Below are positions 1 to 8,123 of a stretch of DNA of 32,472 nucleotides, piece by piece (position 1 is the first letter of the stretch; each line of letters begins with the position of its first letter). This stretch comes from ATZT02 sp038124905. Lineage in GTDB: Bacteria > Actinomycetota > Actinomycetes > S36-B12 > UBA5976. The stretch lies in NCBI GenBank assembly GCA_038124905.1, contig JAYPCW010000005.1, forward strand, positions 1 to 32,472, given 5' to 3'. Under the pieces are notes generated by a model, which was not told where the DNA came from, did no database searches, and was given only the letters and a program-made list of their open reading frames with translations. A program made the translations under genes and the position numbers.

Positions 1-957
1 GTCCAGTGCAAGGGGCATCAATTAATATCCGATCAAATTTTTTATTCTTCCAAGGAGACAACCTAGAGTCACCTACGAGAACTTCTACATTCTTAAAATC
101 TCTAATGTTATGTTTAATGAGTTTCTCTTTATGTGGATGTATGTCAACTGCTGTGATTTTTATTTGAGAAATTGCTGCCACTTGGGCCATAGTTGCGGTC
201 TTGCCACCTGGAGCTGCACAAGTATCCAGCCAGTCCGTTTCATTTTTATCGACAAGATAATTAGCCAATAAGAACGCTGCTGCTTGACTAGCTGCATCTT
301 GAACTCTTGGAACTATCGTTTTGATATTTTTATTGAAGTTGATCTCCCCACTGTTTAATTTCTCTGCGGTCGGAGCTAACGCGAAATTATTAGGCTTAAG
401 AGTTTTATTTACCTTCCATAAGGTAGGCGGTTGATTATTTGCAGCTAAGAGCTTTATTAACTCTGATTCGCTCTTTGTCACTTTTTGAAACTTTTCTATT
501 ATCCAAGCAGGGCACGACCAAATTAAATCGAGTCTTCCAGGATAGGCCTGATCAATTTCTTGCTGCCATTCTTCGAAATTTCTTTCACTAACCCTGCGCA
601 AAACTGCATTTGTGAAACCTGAGTACTTGATACCTAAATTTTTCTTTGCTTCGTTTACCCACTCTGAGACTAAGATTTCCTTGGTGGTTTTGCCAAAGAG
701 AACTTCATAACTTGCCATCTCTAGTAAACTTAGTAATTTTTCTTCAATTTTATCTTTGCTTCTTTTGGCAGCTATTTCAATTACTGTTCTTAAAAACAAT
801 TGCCAGCGAAAAGTTCCATGAACTAAATCTGTAATTCGAGATTTATCCCCGGAACTAAAATTTGACAAGTTNNNNNNNNNNCTTCTAGATTTGCATACAA
901 TTTTCTGTCTATGATTTCCAGATACGTACCCAAGGCAAACCCACGAGCTGATTTCAT
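1..957 (-). CDS. rsmB: 16S rRNA (cytosine-C5) methyltransferase RsmB, partial and gapped
   Basis: RsmB (Sun/Fmu) methylates a cytosine of 16S rRNA with S-adenosylmethionine. The visible part starts at ATG 957, which overlaps the fmt stop as ATGA. It reads as an N-terminal NusB-like domain (ARGFALGTYLEI, YANLE, then DLVHGTFRW, SGFTNAVLRR). The Rossmann-fold SAM site follows, with DTCAAPGGKT encoded near 190-230 and DAPCTG at the very edge (bases 1-15). The second catalytic cysteine region and the C terminus lie outside the window. Ten N bases at 872-881 interrupt codon 26. Codons before and after the gap are both good RsmB, but the frames do not join across exactly 10 bases (76 coding bases precede it), so the N-run is probably a placeholder rather than a true frameshift. 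Family assignment is certain; intactness cannot be judged. Confidence 0.93.
872..881. other. Assembly gap (10 N) inside rsmB
   Basis: Ten consecutive N bases. RsmB residues continue on both sides, ending YANLE before the gap and starting NLSNFSSGD after it. Alignment by memory with other RsmB N-termini suggests about five missing residues, so roughly 14-17 real bases rather than 10. A length of 2 modulo 3 is needed to keep one reading frame. Confidence 0.95.
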
Positions 958-1865
958 CTGAATTTTAAACTCGTTATCTTCAAGCCCCGAGCCCATTGGC
1001 TAGCGTTCATGATCGCTTTACCTGCAGGAATTACCGTTAAGATTTCTAAAACACCATCGCCGGTTTGCACAGTCACACCATTTTCAATTTTTATACTTCC
1101 TACAACTCCAAAGTCAGGCCTATTAGTAATAGTCGCTTCGCCTATTTTTATGATCTGTTCTTCCAGCAGCGTCCAAGCGAGTTTGCTGTTCATTCCAGAA
1201 CGTATTAACCTTTCAATTTCTTGCTGCGGCTTATCCCAAGGGATTTGATAATCCGCTTTCGAAGTTTTGGCTGCGTAACTAACCTCTCCTTGTTGCGGAG
1301 TTGGCTTGACTCCATTTTTAATTGAAGCCAAGGCTTCCAATAACGCAGTTTGGCCTAATGGTTTAAGTTTTTCAAAAAGTGAATAAGTGGTTTCCTTTGA
1401 ATCAATATCAATTTTTTTGCTCACGTAGATATCGCCATCGTCGATACCTTCAGAAATTTTAAAAACCGATACCCCTGTCTGGCTCAATCCGTTGCGAATT
1501 GCTGCAGCGACTGGGTCAGCCCCCCGCAGGGCAGGTAGTAATGAAAAGTGAAGGTTAATAAATCCTTCAGCTAAGGACTCTCGTGTTGCTTGTCTAATAA
1601 TCTGACCAAAGGCAATGACTATCGCGAGTTTCGCACCTGAATTCTTTATTTTTTCCACAACTTCCAAATGGTTAATGTCATCAACTTCTAACAATTCAAG
1701 TTGTAAATCTTTAGCAACTTTTGAAACTGGCGTTTCTAAAACTTTTAAACCTCTACCCTGCGCCTTTGGTTTCTGAGTGATTACCAAAGATATTTCTACA
1801 TGGGTAAAAAGCGATTTCAAATAATCCGCAGCGATTTGCGGAGTTCCTATAAAAATAACTTTCAA
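954..1865 (-). CDS. fmt: Methionyl-tRNA formyltransferase
   Basis: Fmt transfers a formyl group from 10-formyl-tetrahydrofolate to Met-tRNA(fMet) for initiation of translation. The 303 residues are close to the usual 310. The N-terminal formyltransferase fold starts MKVIFIGTP. Catalytic Asn104 and His106 sit in FINLHFSLLP, and the catalytic Asp is in IDDGD (141-145). The family loop SLLPxWRGAAP reads SLLPALRGADP here, so the usual Trp is Leu. The C-terminal tRNA-binding domain starts near residue 205. The start is TTG with an AGG seven bases upstream; no in-frame ATG fits the N-terminus. It lies 8 bp after def, and its stop overlaps the rsmB start, so def-fmt-rsmB should be co-translated. Def later removes the formyl group this enzyme adds. 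Confidence 0.97.
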   Translation of the reverse strand: MKVIFIGTPQIAADYLKSLFTHVEISLVITQKPKAQGRGLKVLETPVSKVAKDLQLELLEVDDINHLEVVEKIKNSGAKLAIVIAFGQIIRQATRESLAEGFINLHFSLLPALRGADPVAAAIRNGLSQTGVSVFKISEGIDDGDIYVSKKIDIDSKETTYSLFEKLKPLGQTALLEALASIKNGVKPTPQQGEVSYAAKTSKADYQIPWDKPQQEIERLIRSGMNSKLAWTLLEEQIIKIGEATITNRPDFGVVGSIKIENGVTVQTGDGVLEILTVIPAGKAIMNASQWARGLKITSLKFR

Positions 1866-1873
1866 TAGTCGAC

Positions 1874-2422
1874 CTAGAGAGCCAATCCTTGAGTGTTGTG
1901 GGGAGACAATTTAAACGTTGGCGCCTGTTGCCCAAACCATTCCGATTCCCTAATCGCCTTCATGGCCAATTTTCTTGTTTCCGGATCGAGTCGATCTATG
2001 AAAACGATCCCATCTAAGTGATCAGTTTCATGCTGAATGCAACGGGCCAAGAGCTCGCTGCCAACTACCTCCACTGGCTCTCCATGCATATTCATTCCTT
2101 TTGCGACCACTCTCATCGCTCTTTTGGTATCAAAGGCAAGCCCAGGAACCGATAAGCAACCTTCTTCACCATCTTGCAATTCTTCGCTTAAATCTAAAAT
2201 CGGATTAATCAAATGACTAGGATCGTCGCTTTCAACTTGATAGGTGAAGACTCTTAGCGAGACACCTAATTGCGGCGCAGCAAGCCCAACTCCCGGAGCA
2301 TCTAGCATGGTATCTTCCAGATCTTTCACTAAATTCCTGAGTTCTTTATCGAATGTAGTTACTTCTTGAGCTTTGGTGGTTAAAATTGGATCACCGAAAA
2401 GCCTTATCTGTTTAATTGCCAA
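1874..2422 (-). CDS. def: Peptide deformylase
   Basis: Def removes the N-formyl group from nascent proteins, using a bound metal ion. All three family motifs are present: GVGLAAPQ (44-51), EEGCLS (87-91 with metal ligand Cys89) and QHETDH (130-135 with ligands His131 and His135 and catalytic Glu132). The length of 182 residues is typical. The start is TTG at 2422, preceded by GAGG four bases upstream. The gene sits 30 bp after priA and 8 bp before fmt, the enzyme that makes its substrate group. Nothing is unusual apart from the TTG start. Confidence 0.98.
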   Translation of the reverse strand: MAIKQIRLFGDPILTTKAQEVTTFDKELRNLVKDLEDTMLDAPGVGLAAPQLGVSLRVFTYQVESDDPSHLINPILDLSEELQDGEEGCLSVPGLAFDTKRAMRVVAKGMNMHGEPVEVVGSELLARCIQHETDHLDGIVFIDRLDPETRKLAMKAIRESEWFGQQAPTFKLSPHNTQGLAL

Positions 2423-2452
2423 AATTCCTCACTTTTTTTGCATTCTAACTTA

Positions 2453-4351
2453 TTAAATGAATTCAATCGAGTCGACCTTTATCAGTAAATTCTCTTTACC
2501 TCTTACGCTGGCTTTAGCTACTGCATTCTTAGCAAAAACCACCAATGGCAAAACATCATTAGCTAACAGCGCCGCTTGAAGCATTCCTTCTTGAGTCGAA
2601 TCAGCTACTGGCCCCAGTATTTTTACAGCTGGGAAATCCTTGGCGCTTTCTATAACTTTTAACACTTGCTCGCTTGTGCCCTGTAGCGTAACGCTATGAG
2701 TTATTGGCGGCAATTTTGTATCTTGACGCTCATCATATTGCGATTTAATAAATGCAAACACATCTTCAGATTTGAAAAAATTAAATAAAGACTCATCTAC
2801 TTCGCCATGAATAACGAATTTGGCTTGTGGGTGATTTTTTAATTGACTGATCAATCCCAACCATTGGTTAAAAACCTCTTGAAATACCTCTAATTTGGGG
2901 TTTGAAAATTGAGTCGTAGCGTTTAGCACCACGATAGAGCGATATCCAGCAACAGCAATCGGCGCCGCACCCGGAGTGCACACCGTAATAGATGGTTTAT
3001 CGTCAATACGAAATATTCTTTTTTCTTTGGTTGATGAATTAACTGGAATTCCTGGAAACCGCTTTCCAATTTGGTTAAGTACTCCACCTTGACCACTCTG
3101 CAAAACCTTGAAACCAGGTGAGCCACAATGACGACATCGCGTATCGCTTTGCAAACTTGCACATCGCAGACACTGCGGAATTGCCGATTTGTCCAACAAT
3201 CTCAAAGATCCGTGGCACTTAGAACAAGATAGAATTCTGTGGCAATTTTGACAAAGCAGCAGATTTGCAAATCCTTTACGCGGAACTTGAACTAACACCG
3301 GGCCAAATTTGCTCTCGCTTAAGGCTTGCCAAAGAGTTGCTGAATAATCATCTGAATTGCTTAATCTGGAATCCAAATCATTCAAGACTTCAGAAACTCT
3401 TCTAGGTGAATCTTTATTTTCAGCTAGAGTTAAATTTTTTTCCAGCATATCTTTATATCGTGTTACCGAAATACCATAACCGACATAGAGTAAGTCGCAA
3501 CCTTCTAGCATTTGACGAAATTTTGCTACCTGGGGCACTTGCCAATAAGGCGCCTGTGGCGATTGATAAATATCTGAATACTCATTTAGTATGATCACCG
3601 CAAAATTCCCCCAGATCGGGGAAAAAATGGCATTGCGAGTCCCAATGACTAATTGCACTTGGCCACAGCTGATTTCTAGAAAGTTTTGATAGCGCTGAGC
3701 TGGAGCGCTATCAGCACTCAAAATTAAAAAAGGGTCTTTAGGGTCTTGCTTTTTGGTAAATTCAACGAATTGATTTATAAGGTCTTGTTCAGGAACAACG
3801 ATCAGTACCTTTTTATTTTGAGATCGAAAGTTTTTTATCTCATTCCAAACCACCTCCGCCCATTGTTCTGTGGTTTTCATATGAAGGAATCGGGCCGTTG
3901 GGATGCTATTAGCAGAACTGCTCAATGAGCTTTTGTTAAGTTCTCTTGGCGAGAAATTCTTTTCAACTTGAGCGCTTCTCGGCGGAATCGCGAATCTGAG
4001 AACGTCACTAAGAGTGCCCGCGTAGTACTGCGCCGTAAGTCGAGCTATTTGTAAAACGTGTGGCTGCAGAGTGGCAAATCGGCCAATCGTTTTGTTTATT
4101 TTCGCAATTCGCTTTTCAAAGCTTGATTGAAAAAATTTCTCTACGACCCAGCCATTTACTTTCTGACGACCAAATGGGACTTGCACCCGTGAGCCAACTT
4201 TAATTTCATCAAGGAGTTCTTCAGGGATTGCATAGTCATATTCTCGATCTAAATGCGGAACAGAACTCTCTATAACTACTTTGGCGAAACTAAGTGGTCT
4301 TAGAGATTTAGCGCTGTGCGAAGCTCTTGTGTTCGATTCGTCATTTCCCAA
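2453..4351 (-). CDS. priA: Primosomal protein N' (PriA), helicase-motif-deficient actinobacterial type
   Basis: PriA recognises stalled forks and reloads the replicative helicase. The N-terminal 3'-DNA-binding domain is clear (PHLDREYDYAIPEEL, then GSRVQVPFGRQKVNGWVVE). Eight cysteines of the zinc-binding region are kept in CxxC pairs (CQNC, CSKC, CLRC, CRHC) in the middle of the protein. Where helicase PriA has Walker A (GxTGSGKT) this protein reads FLHMKTTEQW, and where Walker B/DEEH is expected it reads IILNEYSD. ATP hydrolysis is therefore unlikely. Actinobacterial PriA proteins are known to lack helicase motifs, so this is a lineage trait rather than decay. The only usable start is TTG 4351, because an in-frame TGA lies three codons upstream; it overlaps metK by 52 bp. 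The 632-residue length is near that of mycobacterial PriA. Confidence 0.92.
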   Translation of the reverse strand: MGNDESNTRASHSAKSLRPLSFAKVVIESSVPHLDREYDYAIPEELLDEIKVGSRVQVPFGRQKVNGWVVEKFFQSSFEKRIAKINKTIGRFATLQPHVLQIARLTAQYYAGTLSDVLRFAIPPRSAQVEKNFSPRELNKSSLSSSANSIPTARFLHMKTTEQWAEVVWNEIKNFRSQNKKVLIVVPEQDLINQFVEFTKKQDPKDPFLILSADSAPAQRYQNFLEISCGQVQLVIGTRNAIFSPIWGNFAVIILNEYSDIYQSPQAPYWQVPQVAKFRQMLEGCDLLYVGYGISVTRYKDMLEKNLTLAENKDSPRRVSEVLNDLDSRLSNSDDYSATLWQALSESKFGPVLVQVPRKGFANLLLCQNCHRILSCSKCHGSLRLLDKSAIPQCLRCASLQSDTRCRHCGSPGFKVLQSGQGGVLNQIGKRFPGIPVNSSTKEKRIFRIDDKPSITVCTPGAAPIAVAGYRSIVVLNATTQFSNPKLEVFQEVFNQWLGLISQLKNHPQAKFVIHGEVDESLFNFFKSEDVFAFIKSQYDERQDTKLPPITHSVTLQGTSEQVLKVIESAKDFPAVKILGPVADSTQEGMLQAALLANDVLPLVVFAKNAVAKASVRGKENLLIKVDSIEFI

Positions 4352-5496
4352 GTGAATTCAGCGCCTTCCCGTCCAAAGTGTCCATAGGCAGCGGTCTGTC
4401 TATAAATCGGACGCTTTAAGTCAAGATCACGAATTATTGCCGCTGGTCGTAAATCAAAGACTTTGACAATTGCTTCACCTATTTTGTCATCAGCTACTGT
4501 CCCGGTGCCAAAAGTCTCTACAAAAACTCCAACCGGTTGTGCCTTACCAATCGCATAAGCGATTTGTACTTCACACTTCTCGGCGATCTTTGCCGCAACT
4601 ACATTTTTTGCCACCCAGCGCATCGCGTATGCCGCAGAGCGATCGACTTTGCTGGGATCTTTGCCGCTGAAAGCTCCGCCACCGTGACGTGCCATACCGC
4701 CATAGGTGTCAACAATAATTTTTCTTCCAGTTAATCCTGCATCTCCCATAGGGCCGCCAATTACGAAATTACCGGTTGGATTAACTAGTAACCGATAATT
4801 TTTAGTATCTAAACTTTTGGCGTATTTTTCTAAAATTGGTTCAACGACTTCTTTCTTTATATCCGGAGCTAGCGTTTTAACTAAATCAACTCCACTGGCA
4901 TGCTGACTTGAAATAACTACGGTATCTAAGCGGACTGGTTTATCGTTTTCGTCGTACTCGATTGTTACTTGAGTTTTGCCATCTGGCCGCAGATAATCTA
5001 AAATTCCATTTTTTCTAACTTGAGTTAACTGTTCACTTAGTCTGTGCGCTAAAAAAATTGGAAGTGGCATCAAAACATCAGTTTCGTTACAGGCATAACC
5101 AAACATCAAACCTTGATCACCGGCACCTTGACTATCTATCGGGTCACTCGATCCCTCGCGTTCTTCTAGAGCATCATCAACGCCTTGAGCAATATCCGGT
5201 GACTGCTTTCCGATCGATACAGATACACCACATGAGTTACCATCAAATCCTTTTACAGAACTGTCATATCCAATTTCGATTACGACTTGGCGCACAATTT
5301 CGGCGACATCTGTATACCCAGAAGTTGTAACTTCGCCAGCAACGTGCACTTGCCCTGTGGTGATCAAGGTTTCAACAGCAACACGGCTTGCCGGGTCTTG
5401 ACGCAACATGTCATCTAAAATCGCATCACTTATTTGATCAGAAATTTTGTCGGGGTGCCCTTCGGTGACCGATTCAGAGGTAAATAATCTAGACAC
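4300..5496 (-). CDS. metK: S-adenosylmethionine synthetase
   Basis: MetK makes S-adenosylmethionine from methionine and ATP, the methyl donor used for example by RsmB encoded downstream. The 398 residues match the family. Visible motifs are GHPDK (13-17, with catalytic His14 and metal ligand Asp16), GAGDQGLMFGYA, GGPMGDAGLTGRK and the P-loop-like GGGAFSGKDPSKVDRSAAY. The start is GTG 5496 with AAAGG seven bases upstream. The gene follows coaBC by 77 bp, the longest gap in the window, which holds two hairpins described separately. It overlaps priA at its 3' end. The order gmk-rpoZ-coaBC-metK is conserved in actinobacteria. Confidence 0.98.
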   Translation of the reverse strand: MSRLFTSESVTEGHPDKISDQISDAILDDMLRQDPASRVAVETLITTGQVHVAGEVTTSGYTDVAEIVRQVVIEIGYDSSVKGFDGNSCGVSVSIGKQSPDIAQGVDDALEEREGSSDPIDSQGAGDQGLMFGYACNETDVLMPLPIFLAHRLSEQLTQVRKNGILDYLRPDGKTQVTIEYDENDKPVRLDTVVISSQHASGVDLVKTLAPDIKKEVVEPILEKYAKSLDTKNYRLLVNPTGNFVIGGPMGDAGLTGRKIIVDTYGGMARHGGGAFSGKDPSKVDRSAAYAMRWVAKNVVAAKIAEKCEVQIAYAIGKAQPVGVFVETFGTGTVADDKIGEAIVKVFDLRPAAIIRDLDLKRPIYRQTAAYGHFGREGAEFTWEMTNRTQELRTALNL

Positions 5497-5573
5497 TAAC
5501 TACCTTTCGAGTATGAAGTAATCGCACTGGGTCGGGCTCGACCGGATATCAGGCTTCAGCCTAGTAGGTAAAA
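5497..5573 (-). promoter_or_regulatory. metK leader with two hairpins, possible cis-regulatory RNA
   Basis: This is the only sizeable non-coding gap. Read on the minus strand it holds AGGC-TGAA-GCCT (5551-5562, 4-bp stem, tetraloop) and GGTCG-AGCC-CGACC (5530-5543, 5-bp stem, tetraloop). It ends in the metK Shine-Dalgarno AAAGG (5503-5507). A TACCT near the leader's 5' end (5566-5570) is complementary to the AGGTA (5501-5505) overlapping that site, so a fold that hides the ribosome site is possible. There is no U-run, so it is not an obvious terminator. It does not match the SAM-I core. A translation-control element is a guess; it may simply be spacer with a promoter. Confidence 0.3.
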
Positions 5574-6791
5574 CTAATTTTCAGGATATTTACGCTGATA
5601 AATTTCGCTTGCGGTAGCAAGAATTTCTTGGGCCGCCTCAAATTTACTTGTTTGCTTTAGATCCCGGTGATCTTCTCTGGTTACTAACAATAAATGGGTT
5701 TCCTCAGAACCAAATACGGCACCTTGTGAAACATCGTTAGCGCAGATAAGGTCAATATTTTTTTGAAGCAGTTTCTCTCTCGCTACTCTTACTAATTCCT
5801 CAGAGTCTGGGATTGTTTCCGCAGCGAATCCAATAAATACCTTATGTTCTGAAAATTTATTTGCTAAGTCCCTCAAAATGTCTACCGTTGGTGTTAACTC
5901 TAAGGTGAGAGATTTTGGCCCTTTTTTAAGTTTTTCTTTTGCGGGAAGCTCAATCGTCCAGTCAGCGACTGCAGCAGCCATTATCACGATGTCGCTTTCT
6001 TGAACCATCTCTAACATCACTTGATGCATCTCTTTGGCTGAAGAAACTTTCACCAATTTCCATGGCCCTGGAGAATCCACGGTAGAAACCAACGTTACTT
6101 CAAAACCAGCATATGCTGCCGCTTTTGCAAGTGCTTCACCTTGTTTACCGCTCGAGATATTTGTTAAATACCGAACTGGATCAATAGCCTCTTTGGTGCC
6201 CCCTGCAGAAATAAGAATTCTGTAATGAGACTTGTTCGAAAGAAAATTTGTTATTGAACTAGCAATTTTCTTGGGATCAGGAAGTCGACCAATCCCCTCA
6301 TCACCACTGGTTAGCTCACCCTTGTCAGGATTAAATACCACCAACCCACGGTTTCTTAAAGTTTTTATATTTTCTTGCGTACCTGCATGTTCCCACATTT
6401 GCGTATGCATTGCAGGGAACAAAAACACTGGTGCTGTAGTAGTTAGCACTAAGGCGCTCACGGCACTGTTAGCTTTTGCATTAGCGAGATCCGAGATGGT
6501 GTCTGCCGTAGCAGGTACCACAACTACTAAATCGGCATTTTTTGCAAGTTCTACATGCTTTACGTTTTCAGTTTCATCCCATAGTGAACTGATAACCTGG
6601 TTGCTACTTATTGCAGACCAAGTCGCCTCACCGACAAATTGCAACGCAGATTCAGTCGCGACAACTTGTACTTGGATACCAGTTTTTTTTAAAATTCGAA
6701 TAACTTCTGGAACCTTATAAGCGGAAATTCCACCGGTTACCGCTATTACTACCTTTTTACCTGAATTGACCACTCCGGTGGCCTCTTTCAC
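5574..6791 (-). CDS. coaBC: Bifunctional phosphopantothenoylcysteine decarboxylase / phosphopantothenate-cysteine ligase
   Basis: CoaBC carries out two steps of coenzyme A synthesis: it couples cysteine to 4'-phosphopantothenate (CoaB) and decarboxylates the product (CoaC, FMN-dependent). The N-terminal CoaC domain (to about 190) shows VVIAVTGGISAYK, catalytic His79 in KHVELAKNADL, PATADTISDLAN and PAMHTQMW, with His where E. coli has Asn. The flap before GIGRLPDP has no cysteine where E. coli CoaC has a redox Cys. The C-terminal CoaB domain starts ILISAGGTKEAIDPVRYLTN and shows SSGKQG and GFAAET. The longest frame starts GTG 6791, 2 bp after rpoZ, without a ribosome site. GTG 6773 (399 residues) has AAAGAGG eight bases upstream and is the better start. 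Confidence 0.96.
   Translation of the reverse strand: MKEATGVVNSGKKVVIAVTGGISAYKVPEVIRILKKTGIQVQVVATESALQFVGEATWSAISSNQVISSLWDETENVKHVELAKNADLVVVVPATADTISDLANAKANSAVSALVLTTTAPVFLFPAMHTQMWEHAGTQENIKTLRNRGLVVFNPDKGELTSGDEGIGRLPDPKKIASSITNFLSNKSHYRILISAGGTKEAIDPVRYLTNISSGKQGEALAKAAAYAGFEVTLVSTVDSPGPWKLVKVSSAKEMHQVMLEMVQESDIVIMAAAVADWTIELPAKEKLKKGPKSLTLELTPTVDILRDLANKFSEHKVFIGFAAETIPDSEELVRVAREKLLQKNIDLICANDVSQGAVFGSEETHLLLVTREDHRDLKQTSKFEAAQEILATASEIYQRKYPEN
6782..6788 (-). promoter_or_regulatory. Shine-Dalgarno supporting coaBC start at 6773
   Basis: AAAGAGG on the minus strand lies eight bases before GTG 6773, inside the longest coaBC frame. The outer GTG at 6791 has only the rpoZ tail CTTTAGCGCCTAATA upstream and no purine-rich site. 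This favours a 399-residue CoaBC. Confidence 0.6.
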
Positions 6792-6793
6792 TA

Positions 6794-7210
6794 TTAGGCG
6801 CTAAAGGGATCTTGATCTACTTCGCCACTTGGCGCAGCTTCTTGAGTATCTTCAGCACTAAATGAATCTTGGTAATCGTTTTCGTAGCGAGCAGCAGCTT
6901 GGGCCGCAGCCAATCTTCTTTGCTCCATTGCTAGAGCTTCTTGTGCTAGCACTTCTGGATCAACTGCTTCTGCGGTTAGTAAGCCTGCGTTAATTTCTCT
7001 CAAAGCAACAGAGAGTGATTTTTCTTGAAGCTGTGTCTCTACAAGTGGTCCGACGTACTCGAGCAAACCTTCACCCAATTGTGAGTAATAGGCATTGATT
7101 TGTCGCGCACGCTTCGCCGCGTAAATCACCAGTTGATATTTGCTTTTTGCTACGTCTAATAATTCGTCAATTGGTGGATGGGTAATACCACTGTTTCTGA
7201 CCTGTACCAC
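6794..7210 (-). CDS. rpoZ: DNA-directed RNA polymerase omega subunit
   Basis: Omega helps assemble and stabilise RNA polymerase by clasping beta'. The core has the actinobacterial pattern GITHPPIDELL (8-18), SKYQLVIYAAKRARQINAYY (an omega helix) and GEGLLEYVGPLVE, then EKSLSVALREI. Residues after about 95 are alanine-rich and then acidic (ending GEVDQDPFSA). This tail is outside the conserved fold and makes the protein 138 residues, longer than the roughly 90-110 usual for omega. The start is GTG 7210. It lies 23 bp after gmk and 2 bp before the longest coaBC frame, matching the conserved gmk-rpoZ-coaBC order. Confidence 0.97.
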   Translation of the reverse strand: MVQVRNSGITHPPIDELLDVAKSKYQLVIYAAKRARQINAYYSQLGEGLLEYVGPLVETQLQEKSLSVALREINAGLLTAEAVDPEVLAQEALAMEQRRLAAAQAAARYENDYQDSFSAEDTQEAAPSGEVDQDPFSA

Positions 7211-7233
7211 GTAAACCCCGGATTTCTCTGTAC

Positions 7234-7785
7234 TTAAAGCGACTCGCAGTAGTTTAGCAGTTGCTCGAAACTAGCCGCTAAGTCGTCATTAATGAGGACG
7301 ATATCGAATTCTGCCTGTGCCGCAATCTCTTCTTGAGCAATGTGAATCCTGTCGGCGATCTCAGCTGGACTCTCGGTGCCACGTTGGAGTAGGCGATCTC
7401 GTAAAACCTCGAGGTTGGGTGGTGCAATAAAAATGAAGGCTGCCTCAGGCGAGGACTTCATTATTTGACGAGCACCGGCTAATTCAATTTCCAAAATTAC
7501 TCTTTGTCCGAGTTTAGTTTTTTTCTCAACTTCAGAACGGAGCGTCCCGTACCTAGCTCCAGCAAATTGGGCCCATTCCAAGAATCCGTTTTTTTGAATC
7601 AAATCATCAAAATCTTTTTCGGAAATGAAAAAGTAGTCTTTACCATTTTCTTCGCCTTCTCGGATTTTTCTAGTGGTCGCCGATATTGAAAGCGAGTATT
7701 TTGAGCTACTCGCTAATAATTTTTTGACTAAACTGCCTTTACCAACACCTGAAGGCCCAGTTATAACAATTAAATTACCGTTCAC
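7234..7785 (-). CDS. gmk: Guanylate kinase
   Basis: Gmk phosphorylates GMP to GDP with ATP. Walker A is GPSGVGKGS (10-18). The GMP-binding part follows: SISATTRKIREGEENGKDYFF, then the segment ending FLEWAQFAGARYGT, and VILEIELAGARQI. The lid and C-terminal helices are intact at 183 residues. The start is GTG 7785, whose bases overlap the mihF stop as GTGA, so translation is likely coupled to mihF. In mycobacteria mihF and gmk are also adjacent. Confidence 0.98.
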   Translation of the reverse strand: MNGNLIVITGPSGVGKGSLVKKLLASSSKYSLSISATTRKIREGEENGKDYFFISEKDFDDLIQKNGFLEWAQFAGARYGTLRSEVEKKTKLGQRVILEIELAGARQIMKSSPEAAFIFIAPPNLEVLRDRLLQRGTESPAEIADRIHIAQEEIAAQAEFDIVLINDDLAASFEQLLNYCESL

Positions 7786-8096
7786 TCGCCAAATTCTTTG
7801 ATCAAAGCAGACAACTGATGCTCCCCTAATCCTTTAATTCTTCTTGATTCAGCAATTTTAGCTTTTTCCATGAACTTGGCAGCCTTTATCTTCCCCACCG
7901 CCGGAAGTGCCTCAAGCAAGGCAATTACTTTCATTTTTGCCAATGACTCTTCGGTTCTCGCTCTTTCGATAATTTCATTGACCGATACTTCTTTATTTTT
8001 TAATTGTTCTCTAATTCTGGCTCGGAACTTTCTAGCGGCAGCAGCTTTTTCGAGTGCCGCTCGACGCTGTTCAAGCGTTAAATGTGGAACCGCCAA
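7782..8096 (-). CDS. mihF: Actinobacterial integration host factor (mIHF), nucleoid-associated protein
   Basis: mIHF is a nucleoid DNA-binding protein found in actinobacteria and unrelated to the HU/IHF alpha-beta fold. It is all helical and holds an S13-like helix-two-turn-helix. The 104 residues start AVPHLTLEQRRAALEKAAAAR and contain LLEALPAVGKIKAAKFMEK followed by SRRIKGLGEHQLSALI, which is the DNA-binding H2TH region. The start is TTG 8096, well supported by AGGAG five bases upstream. It lies between pyrF (27 bp away) and gmk (4-bp overlap). It is the strongest single marker that the source is an actinobacterium. Confidence 0.96.
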   Translation of the reverse strand: MAVPHLTLEQRRAALEKAAAARKFRARIREQLKNKEVSVNEIIERARTEESLAKMKVIALLEALPAVGKIKAAKFMEKAKIAESRRIKGLGEHQLSALIKEFGE

Positions 8097-8101
8097 CGAA
8101 A

Positions 8102-8106
8102 CTCCT
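8102..8106 (-). promoter_or_regulatory. Shine-Dalgarno of mihF
   Basis: AGGAG on the minus strand, five bases before TTG 8096. It fixes an unusual TTG start that matches the family N-terminus. A TACTAT just upstream could be a -10 box, but no matching -35 is visible. Confidence 0.7.
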
Positions 8107-8123
8107 AATAGTAGAGTTTAATT

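Noticed and set aside
2453..4351. priA as a decaying pseudogene because helicase motifs are missing
   Set aside because: The frame is open for 632 codons, the zinc cysteines are all kept, and loss of the motifs is general in actinobacterial PriA.
5497..5573. Classical SAM-I riboswitch or intrinsic terminator before metK
   Set aside because: The SAM-I core is absent, the stems are only 4-5 bp, and no U-run follows either hairpin.
6232..6720. A 162-residue open frame on the plus strand opposite coaBC
   Set aside because: It lies wholly antisense to a clear coaBC, has low-complexity composition and no family pattern; it is a shadow of the codon use on the other strand.
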